A DNA stretch of 64,000 nt from Nothopassalora personata (GCA_033816765.1 CM066287.1:2728001-2792000); one strand, 5' to 3'. Counted from the stretch's first letter, positions 30,601-41,800 are shown. Program-made: numbers and translations. The notes: a model not told the origin generated them from the sequence alone.

Positions 30601-32428
30601 GATCCGGGAAATGGCCAGTACTATCGAGTCTGGCTCTCAGCCGATCTCAAGCTCAAGCACAGCAACCTCAGCTGAGCAAAAAGAAAGCACCTTCACAGAT
30701 CCACCAAGTATTTCTACCGCACGCACCAGCGTGGACTTGCACAACATCGGCAGCGAGTTATTCGCCTCCCAAGACCGCAAGAACTCCGAGCAGTCAAATC
30801 TATTCTACTCTACCAGCTCTGGAAATCCGAGCTGGATGCCCGCCTTGCACACTCAAGCACCTGAAAAGGAAGATGTGTGGAATGAATACGACGATTTCAT
30901 GGATGAACACATGCCGCTCAAGACGCCTACACTGAAGACTCCTACAACAGGCTCTTCTCTCGGCGCGCCTTTTCAATACTCCAGCATGCTGTTTGATGGC
31001 GACAATGGTGCGTTGGTCACTCCCGCACTCTACCAGTCACCACCTTATGGTCGACTCCCACCGCCGCCTGGACTTGCGGAAACTATAACAACGGTCTTGA
31101 CAGTCCCACAACAGGTCTCGCGCTTCTTGCAGCCGTCGGTGTCACCACTGGCGACGCCTGACACGCTATACGGCCTCATCGGCGGGTACGGAAATCGTAG
31201 CACCAGCACACTGTTTACACAGGACCGAACAAGCACTCCGGAAGGCCCTAGTGTACAGCAGCTCCCAAGGTCGAATCTCCGTGACAGCATGGCGTCTTCG
31301 ATATACAGCCGCGGTTCCGATCACTCTAGAACAAGCTCTTTGCCTGAAGGTACCCAACGTCACTCGCAGTCAAGTCTGATACCTGGTCCACGGAACAATA
31401 GCGATGCGCAGCTTCGTGCCATCGCAGAAATGCCAGGAGGAGATCGACAAGGAGCATCTTCAAGTCTTAGGATCGGTGCACTCATGACCAGCAAGTGGCT
31501 GTCATTTGGAAGGGTGCTCTTCAGTCCTGCACACAACGAGGTTCGATTTGCTGAGGATCCGAGAGTTCTAGTCGTCGATGGGTTGAGCAGTGACTGGTCG
31601 TATTACATCGCCATGTCATATCCGGATGCAAAAGTCTATAACATGACACCCAGCATGCCAGGCTCTCCGTCATTCTCGTGGCCAGACGAGGACCAAGTGC
31701 CTCCTCCAAATCATCACCAGATACCCATGGTCAACATCGCTACTCCTTTCCCGTTCCCTAAGGGCTTCTTCAAGGCAGTCGTGTTCCGCTTCCCGCCAGC
31801 AACGACCGAACAGTCCTATGCAGCTTGCATCTCCGAGAGCAAACGTGTTCTACAGCCTGGTGGATACCTAGAATGCGCAGTACTCGATCTCGACCTCATC
31901 AATATGGGGACCAAGGCCCGAGGAGCAGTACGAGGTCTGAAGACGCGAATGCAGCATCGAGACCCTCAGGTGTGCTTGCGTAACCTGAGTGACATACTGG
32001 TCCGAATGATGGGCCGTCGCGGCTTCGATGCCGTTCAGTGCTGCATTGTAGGTGTTCCTGCCGCCGGACGCATTCCACGAAGTCAGGATATGAGCAGCGT
32101 CGAATCAGATTCCTCCGGTAAAGCCATCTGGCAACGCGAAGCTCGAAGCGGCAAGAGCCAAGAGCCCAAGTTCTCTGATTTGCTTGAAGATGCAGGAAAG
32201 AGTCAGTTCGGCAAGAACAATGACGAAATCATTACCAAGATGGTGGCGAAAGTAGGCCGTTTCTGGTACTCCAGCTGTTATGAAAAACCTCTCCTCCCTG
32301 CAGACCAGAGCATCTGGAGCGACCCGAAGTTACTGCGAGAGTGCGAGAGACAAGGCACCAGCTTCAGGCTGTTGATCTGCCACGCCCAAAAGCCTCTTCA
32401 AACCCGCAGACGCACAGTCAGCGTCTGA
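27662..32428 (+). CDS. Very long disordered protein with a C-terminal methyltransferase-like domain
   Basis: Single-exon protein of 1,588 residues. Residues 1 to about 1270 are Ser/Pro/Thr/Arg-rich and low in hydrophobics, with many SP and RxxS sites suggesting heavy phosphorylation (for example SRFGIFHRKSKDAK and PTARPPPPRRM). From about residue 1273 a folded domain begins (SKWLSFGRVLFSPAHNEV). It contains RVLVVDGLSSDWSYYIAM in the place of methyltransferase motif I, FPFPKGFFKAVVFRFPP, and SESKRVLQPGGYLECAVLD, the usual post-motif LKPGG segment. The Gly-rich SAM loop (GxGxG) is replaced by DGLSSDW, so catalysis is doubtful. The start is the ATG at 27662; the longer frame starts with GTG. Its function is not known to me; a signalling or polarity scaffold is a guess. 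Confidence 0.75.
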   Translation: MSSSQSHFRRHPDRNDTAAQDPKSNSRVPTKNAAGEHGKPSKAVQNVLKLAKKSSRSMTPSEPTKSSTTRTATPATAVTQNVNSSGGRISVTPSGVTQALAPPNLRTPSLVSGSSISTFDSPRSALRRKPSGAIDKYAAQKRSNMADGVNGVPTAIHVHDQAGRDVFEDTVLGITIPPSNAYEQDPAGVPHGYHGPEMMRDFTPPVPSLYAPSATPSTRYTESPFSHVPTPSSASSYSPGLVSTSESGSRARQGSATSLTRKPTTGQTAQGDGLRPGLQPVREDSTSASNATFRQGNKLSKQRPHKQSVASAASVSTKVKDVQRSPPQGQQSTTSTTKQYPAVPPELAHLNVDLSTAKSPPQKSAQPVRPSRDNTPNIPGMRGASPVIQSDLPRLYTTYHKRTPSQETPVSPSSSSFKSRFGFSSRSSSRNESPRIDSAISPSPASRRFHRGQTPEIPSAEGTNLQRKDSPALAQGTSPAKTSRFGIFHRKSKDAKLAEKPKRQSLKGPAAGTGHEGYGRFGARGRSGSGASSAGFRSPSTDSGTSSMAPTARPPPPRRMTSSGSKEEPILDDFLAQRLKPVILRGSGSTFSNTPSSSDLRESRLQPASSKSSSLDSYPRPRLLPSAMRQGSQSPTKRGSFGRRRPSDSSEDDVAARYPILAARRSLARTSSVGSKSQVRVPPLIDTTVPPHQASLHSYDAELTAWPQTDSSLPSNEDAFHGKEGLWLRSPPAESSFRPAKKLNFFQRMATPRSKGKERELQHPSMPEHAAHQSPYRAVAHYAMASSVESIGLDEVERIAQENETSAEDSMSEHRPSKVVPYEGRHFSLLPSPPTRSHSEDSDFSSKHILPKIMVQRQESTESPEILRAQSAFQHQTAQVVNMPKSSDKYHAGIMDAQRSEPANAAAPRGSSDVGRDSLNTPEMTGDSQRQPRLSPVGRIPAVVSKRDRDRKPSDISFSRPFARTQPRPSVKPPGSVYSQIREMASTIESGSQPISSSSTATSAEQKESTFTDPPSISTARTSVDLHNIGSELFASQDRKNSEQSNLFYSTSSGNPSWMPALHTQAPEKEDVWNEYDDFMDEHMPLKTPTLKTPTTGSSLGAPFQYSSMLFDGDNGALVTPALYQSPPYGRLPPPPGLAETITTVLTVPQQVSRFLQPSVSPLATPDTLYGLIGGYGNRSTSTLFTQDRTSTPEGPSVQQLPRSNLRDSMASSIYSRGSDHSRTSSLPEGTQRHSQSSLIPGPRNNSDAQLRAIAEMPGGDRQGASSSLRIGALMTSKWLSFGRVLFSPAHNEVRFAEDPRVLVVDGLSSDWSYYIAMSYPDAKVYNMTPSMPGSPSFSWPDEDQVPPPNHHQIPMVNIATPFPFPKGFFKAVVFRFPPATTEQSYAACISESKRVLQPGGYLECAVLDLDLINMGTKARGAVRGLKTRMQHRDPQVCLRNLSDILVRMMGRRGFDAVQCCIVGVPAAGRIPRSQDMSSVESDSSGKAIWQREARSGKSQEPKFSDLLEDAGKSQFGKNNDEIITKMVAKVGRFWYSSCYEKPLLPADQSIWSDPKLLRECERQGTSFRLLICHAQKPLQTRRRTVSV

Positions 32429-34375
32429 TCGACACGACAGATGTCCATGCAGACATCATACACCATGAACCTCACCACGACGACACGAAAATCCAAGAAC
32501 GCATTACTAGATGGCTGGACCTAATCTGGGAACCATGATCTTCGATATTGACCTATTGTGACACATTTTGAGCGTTCTAGCCAGCGTTTGCCGTCTCTCA
32601 TCTCTGCTTTTATCTTTTTCTTCCTCATATTTCGCAGCATAGCGATCGGACGGAGACGCATTGGCCTCACGGCCCAGGGCTCACGCCCTTGATATTTGGG
32701 TGTTGGTCGGTTTGAAGATATGGTCCATGGACATACCACGATCTGACATGACGACGGAATATGGAACGAGTGGATGTAGTTCAGAGAATCAGTGAGGTGG
32801 AAATAATTCAGATGCCTATATCTTTGCTACAGTATTATCTAACCTGGTGCTTGCAACGTTTCATGTTCACACATGTCGCCTAGTCATTACACTGGTTCGG
32901 TATTGCTGTCACCTTCAGAGTAGTAGAGAGACTGGGATGACATCTTGGTTTGCGCTGAGACAGTTCTTCTACAATGCGACATGTCATTGTTCGCTCATTG
33001 TTAGTGTGTACTCGTCAGCTAAGTGGGCTTCTGGGCCACAATTATCCCAAAGCGCGAGTCAGGCGAATCACGAACTCGGAGTGAATGTCGGCAAGGCTAC
33101 CTAGTGATGCTACCCACTACTCTCTTTCCTAAACATCTTGACGCATATCTTTGTCTCGTGCATGTTGTTGCTCGCCAGATGCTCCAGTGACGCAGCATGT
33201 GATGCCGACGGCCCCGAAGCATTCACCTTTCTAATAACGCCAAGCCACCGCGCTAGAACCAGAGCAGTGCCGGATGCGAGCCGAACGACGACACATCTCA
33301 ACGTTGTGCTTTTCTAGCAGATGCAGAGTCATCGTCCATTCACACCTTCAGCGCCCTAAACGCACTTGCTCCGATCATATTGCTGTAAGCAAACGACCTC
33401 GACGATATAGGCCATGGCAGACTCCACGCAAACACCAGTCCACAACCTGATCGCATCGCGCCTCAAGAGAAATCTAGAAAGCTGCGCACGAGTCTGCCAT
33501 CAACGAGCGTACCATCGCCGACGATGACCCTGTATGAGGAATAGTAGCATGCGCACAGCAGGCAAATACCGATCCTCGTCAAGCCGGCCTTACCAAACCT
33601 GATCCCGACGTGAGCGTCATGCTCTGCAAGACTTTGCAATGTACTTCAAGGTCAAATCTTCGTTGACAAGGAAAGAAAGGTCATGCTGGGGCAAGCCGAA
33701 CCGTGACGGAAGAGAGAGTGGTGTTACTGCCCAGACACTGACAACTATTGTATGGCATTTCCGGCAGTGTTTCGGCAGACTGGGCAGAACAGGTGTGAGG
33801 GTGAAACCAGTGCTCTGACTCAATCAGCGGCGAACGATACGACTCAGCTGCTCGGAGGATCGATCGTTGGTATCTGCGGACCTGAGGGACATTTTCGCCG
33901 TAGCAGATTTTTCATCGACGGCCTTCGTGCTTTACCTCCGTCCTTCCTCCTCCTGCCAGACGGAGCTATAGCGGATAATCGTATACCTGCTGTTCTCCAA
34001 GCCAAAAGATTCTGACCCTTACAGTCGCACTCATCACGGCGGTATTGCCGGTTCGTCCCAATGATTCGCGATTGTTCCGGCGTCCTTGAGCCACTGCTGC
34101 CTGCACTTTAAGTGCCCCAGCTTCCCCCTCTCTGCCTGTGCCTCTCCTTTCCATCAACACCTTCACTACCTGTCTCACCATCATCTGGATGATAAGGGAA
34201 GCCGGCGAATTCCTCGTCCGATGCCGCGGACGGGACGCAGCCAGCTGCCGTTGCGGCGGCTTGCGCTTGCTGATGCTCGGTCTCTAGTCCTGCAGACAGA
34301 TTGCACTAAGGTCTCCTCCGTCCGACTCCGATCTTTCGCACGACGAAACGACGTACTCCTTTGTGGTAAACTATG
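32429..34375. other. Gene-poor intergenic region
   Basis: Short frames only, none with a recognisable domain. A 36-codon frame starting at 33417 (MADSTQTPVHN) has a reasonable start context but nothing else to support it. I see no repeat or RNA gene. Confidence 0.45.
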
Positions 34376-34659
34376 CATATAATTCTCCGATGTTAGAGAT
34401 AAGTATATAGATAGTAACGTGCTATCGATCGTATATAAGGGTACATAGAGGTCTCGTCGCGTTCTATAGTAAAGAAGTCGAGGTATACTCGAAATCGCCG
34501 AGTTTACCAGTAAATTTATCGATTGTAGCTAAAGGTACCCTACCCTATAGGTATAGTAATATAGCTCTACGGAGTAGGCTTTATAGGCTTAGCGAAGTTA
34601 GACGAGCCGAGAGAGAGAGAGTGCAATTATCTCGAGTTATAGAGCTGCTCGAAGGATGT

Positions 34660-35097
34660 TTACTGGTAAAGTACTCTTATAATATCGTCACGAAAGGGTT
34701 TAAGTTTTGGTGCAAATCTGTGAAAGAGGGAGACTTTTGCGTTAGTATTGTAGCTCATTTGCAGCTTCACCAATACAGAAGAATTCTTACGATCAATATT
34801 CGCCGATGCCAGAGCCGCGACTTCGAAGAATTCGTTTGTGCCAGTCATGCATGTCGTCCTGCTTAGGTGTTCTACCTAGGTCGCTCGGAAGCTCACCCTG
34901 GAGTATCGATAAAGTTTCGGGGGGCCTTTGTAGTCGACATAGCATTCCAAGAAACGAGCTTCGAACTTATAGAGCTCTTGCTTAACTTCTTGGCACCACT
35001 TTTGCAACTCTGCGCGATCAACATTAGATACCGCATGCCTTGGTATATCCGACGGTAGTATGAACCTCCGCGGCCGAACATCCACCCGACCTATTGT
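34660..35097 (-). pseudogene. Decayed short gene in RIP-like DNA
   Basis: Reading the minus strand, a frame opens right after a TAA at 35098-35100 and runs to a stop at 34660. It is interrupted once, by a TAG at 34876-34878. Around that stop the frame still looks coding (ELQKWCQEVKQELYKFEARF before, TNEFFEVAALASANIDRKN after). The surrounding 34380-34620 segment is rich in TA and poor in CpA. A CAG-to-TAG change fits RIP. I do not recognise the protein; it could be a relic of a small host gene or a TE-borne ORF. Confidence 0.4.
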
Positions 35098-35099
35098 TT

Positions 35100-36265
35100 A
35101 GATCAGCAACTGCGCTTAGGATGCACTGTCTGCATAGTCGACTAAGCTCGGATTCGACGTTACGTCGACGATGCTCGTTTACACGCCGCTTTTATGAAGC
35201 AGATTCACTGACAGATCTCAACCTGGCAATGTATGCTGGCGTATTTGCTCAACCTTTGGATTTGTATATGGGCTGTTCTGCCAACACAAGTCGGGCTGTC
35301 GCGACGTCAACTTCTGTTCGATGCCCTAACGGTTATTATCGTAGGAGAGCTCTTCTCGTGTTGCCATAACGTCGAAGGTGGTCGACGAGGTATACTGGCA
35401 GTGGTACTGCTGCGTCTACGACTCGAGTTTCGATGCGGTCGAAGGGTACGTCTGCCTCTGAGATGAGCTCGCGTCAGCTGCTGTGGAGCTCTTGAGTCAA
35501 CCGCCGTTCACGATCTAGGACGGCCTACAGCAGCTGGCCATCCATGTTCCGATCGTGCTCAGACACAGCCAATATGGCACCGACTTGCAAGCCGAAGGCT
35601 GCTTCCTCGCCTCGAAGATCCTCAACGCTTGCATACACGAGGGCCATTCGCTCAAGATGTTGAATATAGTCTGATGCAGTCCATCTTACTTCACGGGTTT
35701 TGTGACGAGGTCATAGCGGCGTTGTGATCTAGTCAGCAGGACAAGATCTGTGTTTCCGGATGGCGCCAGATGGGCTGATTCGAGCTATTGATCTGCCGAC
35801 GAAGTGTCTCTACCTGCACAGATGCGAGAATCGGGGAGCAGAGGGCGTGGCACTTGACCCAGTGCGTGTCGCCAAGCTCGGTAGTTCTTCCAGGTAGACA
35901 GAATTGCAGCCCACGGAGGCATCATAGTATCGCAAACAAAGGTGCCACGACCCTAGCCAAAGGCTTTGTTCACTCGGAGCACCGATATTCAATAGCAGCC
36001 TGTGAAATCTTTCTGTAATACTGGAAAACGTCGTGGAGATGTGAGCTCCGCTCGGGCCTCTTTAACAGTGGCAAACGACCTCCATTGTTCGCCCGGAGGA
36101 CGGTAAAGCGCATGAGTGCCTGCGAACAGAGTGACATAGAAATCGTCTGCGCGAGTAAACACTCGGACGAATCTCCATCCGTGGATGTGCGAAGGCTCAT
36201 CAACGATTCGTGATAGCAGTCGGGCGTTTCGGAGACAGAAACGTTTCGTTGACACGATGTCATGA
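35100..36265. other. Intergenic region downstream of the lectin gene
   Basis: No supportable gene. The part nearest 35100 continues the mildly RIP-like composition; toward 36265 the composition becomes normal. The 136-codon minus-strand frames that overlap the lectin 3' end are out-of-frame shadows of it. Confidence 0.45.
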
Positions 36266-37255
36266 TCATGGTTCCGATCCGGTACTGCTTCGAGGCCTCG
36301 TATGATTTGTAGCTCCCAGCGCGATCCAGTGCGCTGAAGCTGCATACAAGGTGGATTCGTCCCAAGTCTCCAATGTCCATCGAAACCCTTCCTTAGCAAC
36401 TTCGCTGATGACCAGCTTGATCCTCAGATCAGCATTCCCAGCGGCGTCAATCATGTTGATCGCGGCAATGATAGTAGGCGGCGTCGCAAATCGCTTCTTG
36501 AACTTGACGGAGGCCGTTGTCACCGCTCGAGGATTGGTCCTCTTTCGGACATGGTTGGTGCTTATGCGTCCGCTTTCGACGTTCCTCTTGCTTTTGGGGA
36601 ATGCGATCCAGCACAAGGCGGCTCCAGGCATGTGGCCATTGTCCCAGGTATTGAGATGGGCAAGGAAGCTCTCCTTGTTGATCTCGTCTGCGAAGGCTCG
36701 GATCTTGTAGTCGTAATCACGTCCGCTGCTCAAATCCAGGCGATTCAGCCAGCACACCACTTCTGGAGGCTCTGCAAACGGCTTCGGAAAGAAGAATGCT
36801 TTCGCATGCTTCTGCTGCAGCTGCGACTTAGATTTGCGAGGAGAGCCGCTAGCAAAAGGGTCCACGGACTTCGAGGGACTCGCAGTAGCCGTATCGAACT
36901 GACCAAAGACACAGTCCTTCGCATCGGCTTTATGCTCTATCCATACGATACTTGCTTCGAACAGCTGGCTAGAGCCCCACGTCTCTATGGCGATTTGGAA
37001 TGTCTCTGCGGAGAAGTCGTTCGCTACGATGTTAGCTCTGACCGACCGCTCGCTGCTGATATCAAGGCTGCTGAAGCCGGCAGCGAGGTTCGGTGGCTCT
37101 TTGTAACGGCCTTGTGGGAGCGAGATGAGCCTGCTGGTTGAGAGCGTTGGCTCGGACTTGGATCTGACTTCGCTCGTGGAGAAGACGCCATTATCAGGAC
37201 CAGCTTCGGCAAGGTGGGCTGACCGAGGCACTGGGAACAGCTTTGGAGCAGGCAT
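36266..37255 (-). CDS. Protein with three tandem H-type lectin domains
   Basis: Predicted carbohydrate-binding protein of 329 residues with no signal peptide and no membrane segment, so probably cytosolic or non-classically secreted. Three H-type lectin repeats are visible, each ending in the family's W-containing strand: FQIAIETWGSSQLFEASIVWI, FLAHLNTWDNGHMPGAALCWI and FRWTLETWDESTLYAASAHWI. The second and third keep the F-x-x-P-P-x-(I/V) entry (FAEPPEVVCWLNRLD, FATPPTIIAAINMID). H-type lectins in snails and Dictyostelium bind GalNAc, but binding here is unproven. The open frame begins with GTG at 37375; the first ATG is 37255. An upstream spliced exon is possible because the frame stays open upstream. 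The gene diverges from the DUF1772-like gene across 645 bp. Confidence 0.8.
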   Translation of the reverse strand: MPAPKLFPVPRSAHLAEAGPDNGVFSTSEVRSKSEPTLSTSRLISLPQGRYKEPPNLAAGFSSLDISSERSVRANIVANDFSAETFQIAIETWGSSQLFEASIVWIEHKADAKDCVFGQFDTATASPSKSVDPFASGSPRKSKSQLQQKHAKAFFFPKPFAEPPEVVCWLNRLDLSSGRDYDYKIRAFADEINKESFLAHLNTWDNGHMPGAALCWIAFPKSKRNVESGRISTNHVRKRTNPRAVTTASVKFKKRFATPPTIIAAINMIDAAGNADLRIKLVISEVAKEGFRWTLETWDESTLYAASAHWIALGATNHTRPRSSTGSEP

Positions 37256-37899
37256 TGTGGGTGGCCGTTCGAAGTGCAGGGTGGGAAGGAGTGGGAAGTA
37301 GTCTTCGGCAGTCTTGATGCTGCTGTACGTGGTGGACGGACGAGGTGTCTGTCTTTCCGGCGAGATGGGTTTCACGTCTCGGGAACAGTGCCCGGGACGG
37401 TACTTGCCAACACGAGGAAGACATCTGTGACATGACCATCAGCGCTCATCCAGCTGCGCGTGCAGGTCGTGGCACCCTCGTGTTTGAAGCTAGGGAACCT
37501 CGGGAACGCCCTCCCGTTTCACATGTGGCTGTGGCGCAAGATCAACGTCATTGCGGAACTCTCTTGTCGCACAGTCGAGCCACAGCACTCAACGCGTCCA
37601 ATGCTTCTCCTTCCACGCGACCGTCGGCGATCTGTTGTTGTAAGCGTCCTCACCCAATCAATTGTCAAGCGCGACATGGATCAGTTCTCGAAAGCCGGAA
37701 GGCGCGAAGCGAACGTGAAGTGGCTGCTCTTGCGCAATTGGCTGACATAGCTGTTGCATCATCTTCCTGATAGTATTGTTTGTTACATGTATCCCGCAAC
37801 GGTCTCGTTGTGAAGCAACGCACGTCGAGCAAGCCTCACACCGGGACCCAACATCTACCAAACCAACCAACCAACAACACATCACAAACGAACCACAAC
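37256..37899. other. Divergent promoter region between the lectin and DUF1772-like genes
   Basis: Serves a minus-strand and a plus-strand gene. A CCAA-rich tetranucleotide run (AACCAACCAACCAAC) lies at 37861-37876, just upstream of the plus-strand start codon. I see no other gene here. Confidence 0.5.
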
Positions 37900-38611
37900 A
37901 TGGCTGGACGCGGCGCCTTCTACACCGACGACTTGGGCACGAGCTTGCGTGTCGCCCAGGCCATCGGACTCACGTCCACTGCTTTCCTGGCGGGTGAGCG
38001 CCATGTACTGCGTGCCCGCAAATACAGAATACCGCTGACGGGATACCTCACAGGCAAGACATTCGCAGCCAGCGTAGGCACCACGCCAGCCATCCTCAAA
38101 GCCCCAGCACCACTCCTCGCAAAGCAATGGAAGCAGCAATTCGACGTCGACAAGGCCATCGCGCCAGTCATTAGCATCTTCTCGGCCACCGTCTTCGGCT
38201 ACATCTCCTTCAGAGGTACACATCATGACCGTCTCTGCCTTCCCCACCGCTTCCCTAACACGATTTATAGATAACGCCTGGACCAAGACCTCGATCCTCT
38301 ACGCCACCGCTTCCGGCCTGCTGCTTTCCATCGTCCCGTACACCTTCCTCCTTGGCGAGCCCATCAACAAGAAGCTCGAGCAGAAGGAGCGTAGCCTTGC
38401 AAGCGTCTCGCTCACAGACGACAAGGCCGAGGCAGGCGTTGCAAAGGAAGACAGTGTACACGCCTTGGTGGATAAGTGGGCGACCGTCAACTTCGGCCGT
38501 TTCGCTATTGCAGCCATTGCCGCGCTCTCGTCCACTTGGGCCGCCATCGACCGTGCTGAGGTCGTGCCTGCCGCTGTCAGCTTCGCATCCGGTGCGGATC
38601 GCGTACGGTAA
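37900..38611 (+). CDS. DUF1772-like small integral membrane protein
   Basis: Two exons (37900-38215 and 38271-38611) joined by a 55-nt intron give 218 residues. About four hydrophobic helices are visible: VAQAIGLTSTAFLAG, IAPVISIFSATVFGYISF, SILYATASGLLLSIVPYTFLL and GRFAIAAIAALSSTWAAI. A polar loop carries EPINKKLEQKE, and LVDKWATVNFGRF precedes the last helix, matching the W-x-x-x-N-x-x-R pattern of DUF1772. Some relatives are anthrone oxygenases in polyketide clusters, but no polyketide synthase is nearby, so a general membrane role is more likely. Its 3' end converges on KMT6 with 258 bp between stops. Confidence 0.72.
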
Positions 38612-38869
38612 GCGTGAGGCATTGAGGCATAGAGACATGGAGAGAGTGGGGACATGCTGTAGTGGGAAAGGAAGCCATCATGTAACCACAAATCACAGGC
38701 GCGGGGAGCTATGCCGCATCCGAGATCATGATTATGGCGGGCAAAAGCCACGGGCTCTCGGCTAGACGGGGAAATGAAGCCCACACTCAGCTTCTTTTTG
38801 TAGTATGAGTTGCATTTAGTATTGAAAATTACTTCATACGAGCGAATGTATGCCCTGAAATATGGGATT

Positions 38870-41800
38870 TTAAGAGCGAGGAAGCCGAAGCCTTCCGCGG
38901 CCACGAACCTCTATTTCCTCCTCATTCGACCCTGATTCCTCGTCTTCAGCCTCTTCTTCGAAGCTTCCTTCCGACGGCAACTGGAACTCATCGTCCTCCG
39001 GCTCATCAGGGTCATTATCCTTGACGTCATGAAGCATAGGGTCCTGAGGATAACCGTCCAGCTCAGGCTCGTCCACATCACGGCCTGCTTGCCGTCGACC
39101 GCTGAATGCCATATCCTCCTTGGGGATCTCGAAATCCTCAGGTGGGAGCACTTTCTGTACCCGACCTGCACCAGGCCGAGCATCGCCTCGTGGTCCAAGT
39201 TGCTGCTTAGGATTCAGCTTTCCCCCAGCCGGTCGTCCTAGGAGCCTCTTAATCTTGGATGCTGGACGGGCACGCACGTTGCCCATCTCATCCTCCTCCT
39301 GCTCCACGTCAGGGAAGTCAAAGACAAGCCCCGCGTTGCGAACGTGAGGCGCGGCCTTGCTCTGCTGGCTCTGCTTTCTGCTCGTTTTGCCGCCCAGTTG
39401 GTCTTGTGGAAACTGCGGGCCATAATCGAAGAACAGCTCTTCTCCGGCGGCAATTGGTCGATTGCCATACAGCGCGATGCGATGCACTGCGTTGACCATA
39501 ATGATGCGTGGGTAAATATTGGCCTTGGTCCCGGGAGCATGGTTGATGAAACGCGTCCTTGTGCCGAAGTACGTACTGTCGATCTCCTGGGTGTTGTTGA
39601 GTGAAAACAAATAGCTCAGCTTCTGGTGTTCGTACACTGCTCCTCTCCGGTCTGCTTCGTCCTTCTGGATGATCTCGCCCCTGTACTCGCCGACAAATTC
39701 GTGTTGCTGAATGGGCTCGCATGCGTATAATCCGAGCCCATGCACACCGCTGTCGCCCAGTATGGTGTGCTTTGCAACTCCACGCTGCATATTGGCATTG
39801 CGGCATCTGCCGACTAATACATGGTCATTGTGTCTATACACAGGGTCCACCACGTCGCATACTCCGCATTCGCCACAGAGATCCGGATCACACTCTCTGC
39901 CGTGCTGGAAGCATGCACACGCATCCGACTCGAAGCAGACTAGTCTGTGACCTGACTTGCTCTTCTCGGACGCACAGTTGCAACCTTGAAACTTCCTCAA
40001 ACAACCAGGCGAACATGCACAAGTCTTCTCGCAGGGAATTTGATTCTCATAGCAAGAGCATTTCGCAGTTGTGCAAGACTCCTTAGGATGATAGCAGCCG
40101 TAGAATGGACCCCGTACATCAGGTCGAAACTTGAGGCTGGCATTGGGACCGGTTTGCCAATAGGCCACGGAGCGTCTGTCTTTTCCCGAGCCTGGCGCGT
40201 CTTGTGTCTCCAAGGATGGCGGAAATGTAACTCTGGTTCGCTTATTGATGTCTGGCGGATGAACAATGTCCGTCTCGACAGCGTTTCCTTCCTCACTGCC
40301 ATTCGTGCTTGCCTCGTCACCGTTACTGGGCGAAACGTCTGTATCCTTGATTTCTCCGTGGTAGGGGCAGTCAAAACGCATACACACTCTGCACGTGAGT
40401 TTCGCCATCTCGGGGGGTTGATGCTGTTTCTCGAGAAGGGCATTCGTGAAGGCAGACCTTCGGACGACATGCCAGAGGCTCATCTTAAGCAGCTTCTGGA
40501 AGTGATCGCAAAGCAAGGCTGCTTTCTCAATGTTCTCCTGCTCAGGTTCTGGTAGGCTGGACACGAGCGCGCTCCAGCGAGGGCTAGTCCTGAAAGCACT
40601 CTCACAGAACTCGTTCCTTCTCTCAAGTGCCTGATTGGCAGGCGAATGTCTTTCGAGATTCGGCAAGGGATTCTGGTGCAGCAGGAAGTAAAGGATCTCG
40701 GACCATGTGCAACCGAGCTCTTCTAGCATGTCTTCGGCATAAGGAGCGGAAGTATCTGCTCTTGCCAAGTCCAGTAGCTTCTTCTCGCGACCAACAATGT
40801 CGAGGCTGTATTGCGCTTCGAGGCTCGACGCGTTCTCCATGGCAAAACCGTCTCCAAAGTAAGGCCAGTGCTGAAGCGTCGGGTCATTATGGGCAAGCAA
40901 GTTGTTCTTGATGCTGACATAGTGCGAGTAGCTGGGCACATCTTGGGCAGATGTAGATATAGGCTTGTAATGAAGGGCCCACTTTGTCTGAACCTTCCCA
41001 ACCTCTACACTGAACTTTGCATAGGTACCGTCCAGTTTTTTCGAGGTTGGAGCTTTCGTGACGTTGACCAGTGTCATTGGCTGCATCTTGCTGAACACGT
41101 CCGTAGGCTTTTCTTCGTCAAGGGGCGGTCGGGTTTCGGCCGAAAGTCTCGCTCGTCGTAAGGTCGTTCGCGCCCAGTGCTCATTGTCCTGCTGCATTTC
41201 ACCGATATAGTAGCCCACAACCTGCTCTACACGAGTCGACGGGCTCTGATTGGGTAATGCAGGTACCTTGCCGGAGCCTACTGCATGACCACCCAGGGCC
41301 ATGAGTTGTTCTCGCCTCACTGCACTGGACACATCTGTCGCAGAATGCCGCATGACGTGAGTCTTCGGCTGGCCTGTCTCTTGGTGGACCAAATCGCTCC
41401 TTTTATCAATGACAGCCTTGCCGTCCGTCTGTCGAGCCTGCCGTTGTGTCGGCGCTTTGAGATTTACAGCCGTTGGTTCCCGCCCTTTGCCAAATGAAGA
41501 ACGATCAGGATCATTAGCACCTGACACACTCGAAGATAGTGGAGTAGTCTTCTGCGCCCTGATCCACTGCGGACTTTGTTGCAAGTTTGTCATTGTCACT
41601 GTTGAAATGGTTGTGACTTGCCGCAGTGCTGTCTCGACTTCAGGCTGTTTTGGAGTCCTCTCGCGAGAGAGGCTGTTCTCTTCACTCGTCGTCTCGGAAG
41701 GAGACAAGGGATACGCAGGTGTTGGCTTCCTCGCCGGGCTTTTCGCAATTGCTCCTATTCCATTCGAAGATGTTGGCTTACGCGCGGGACTCGTCGTACC

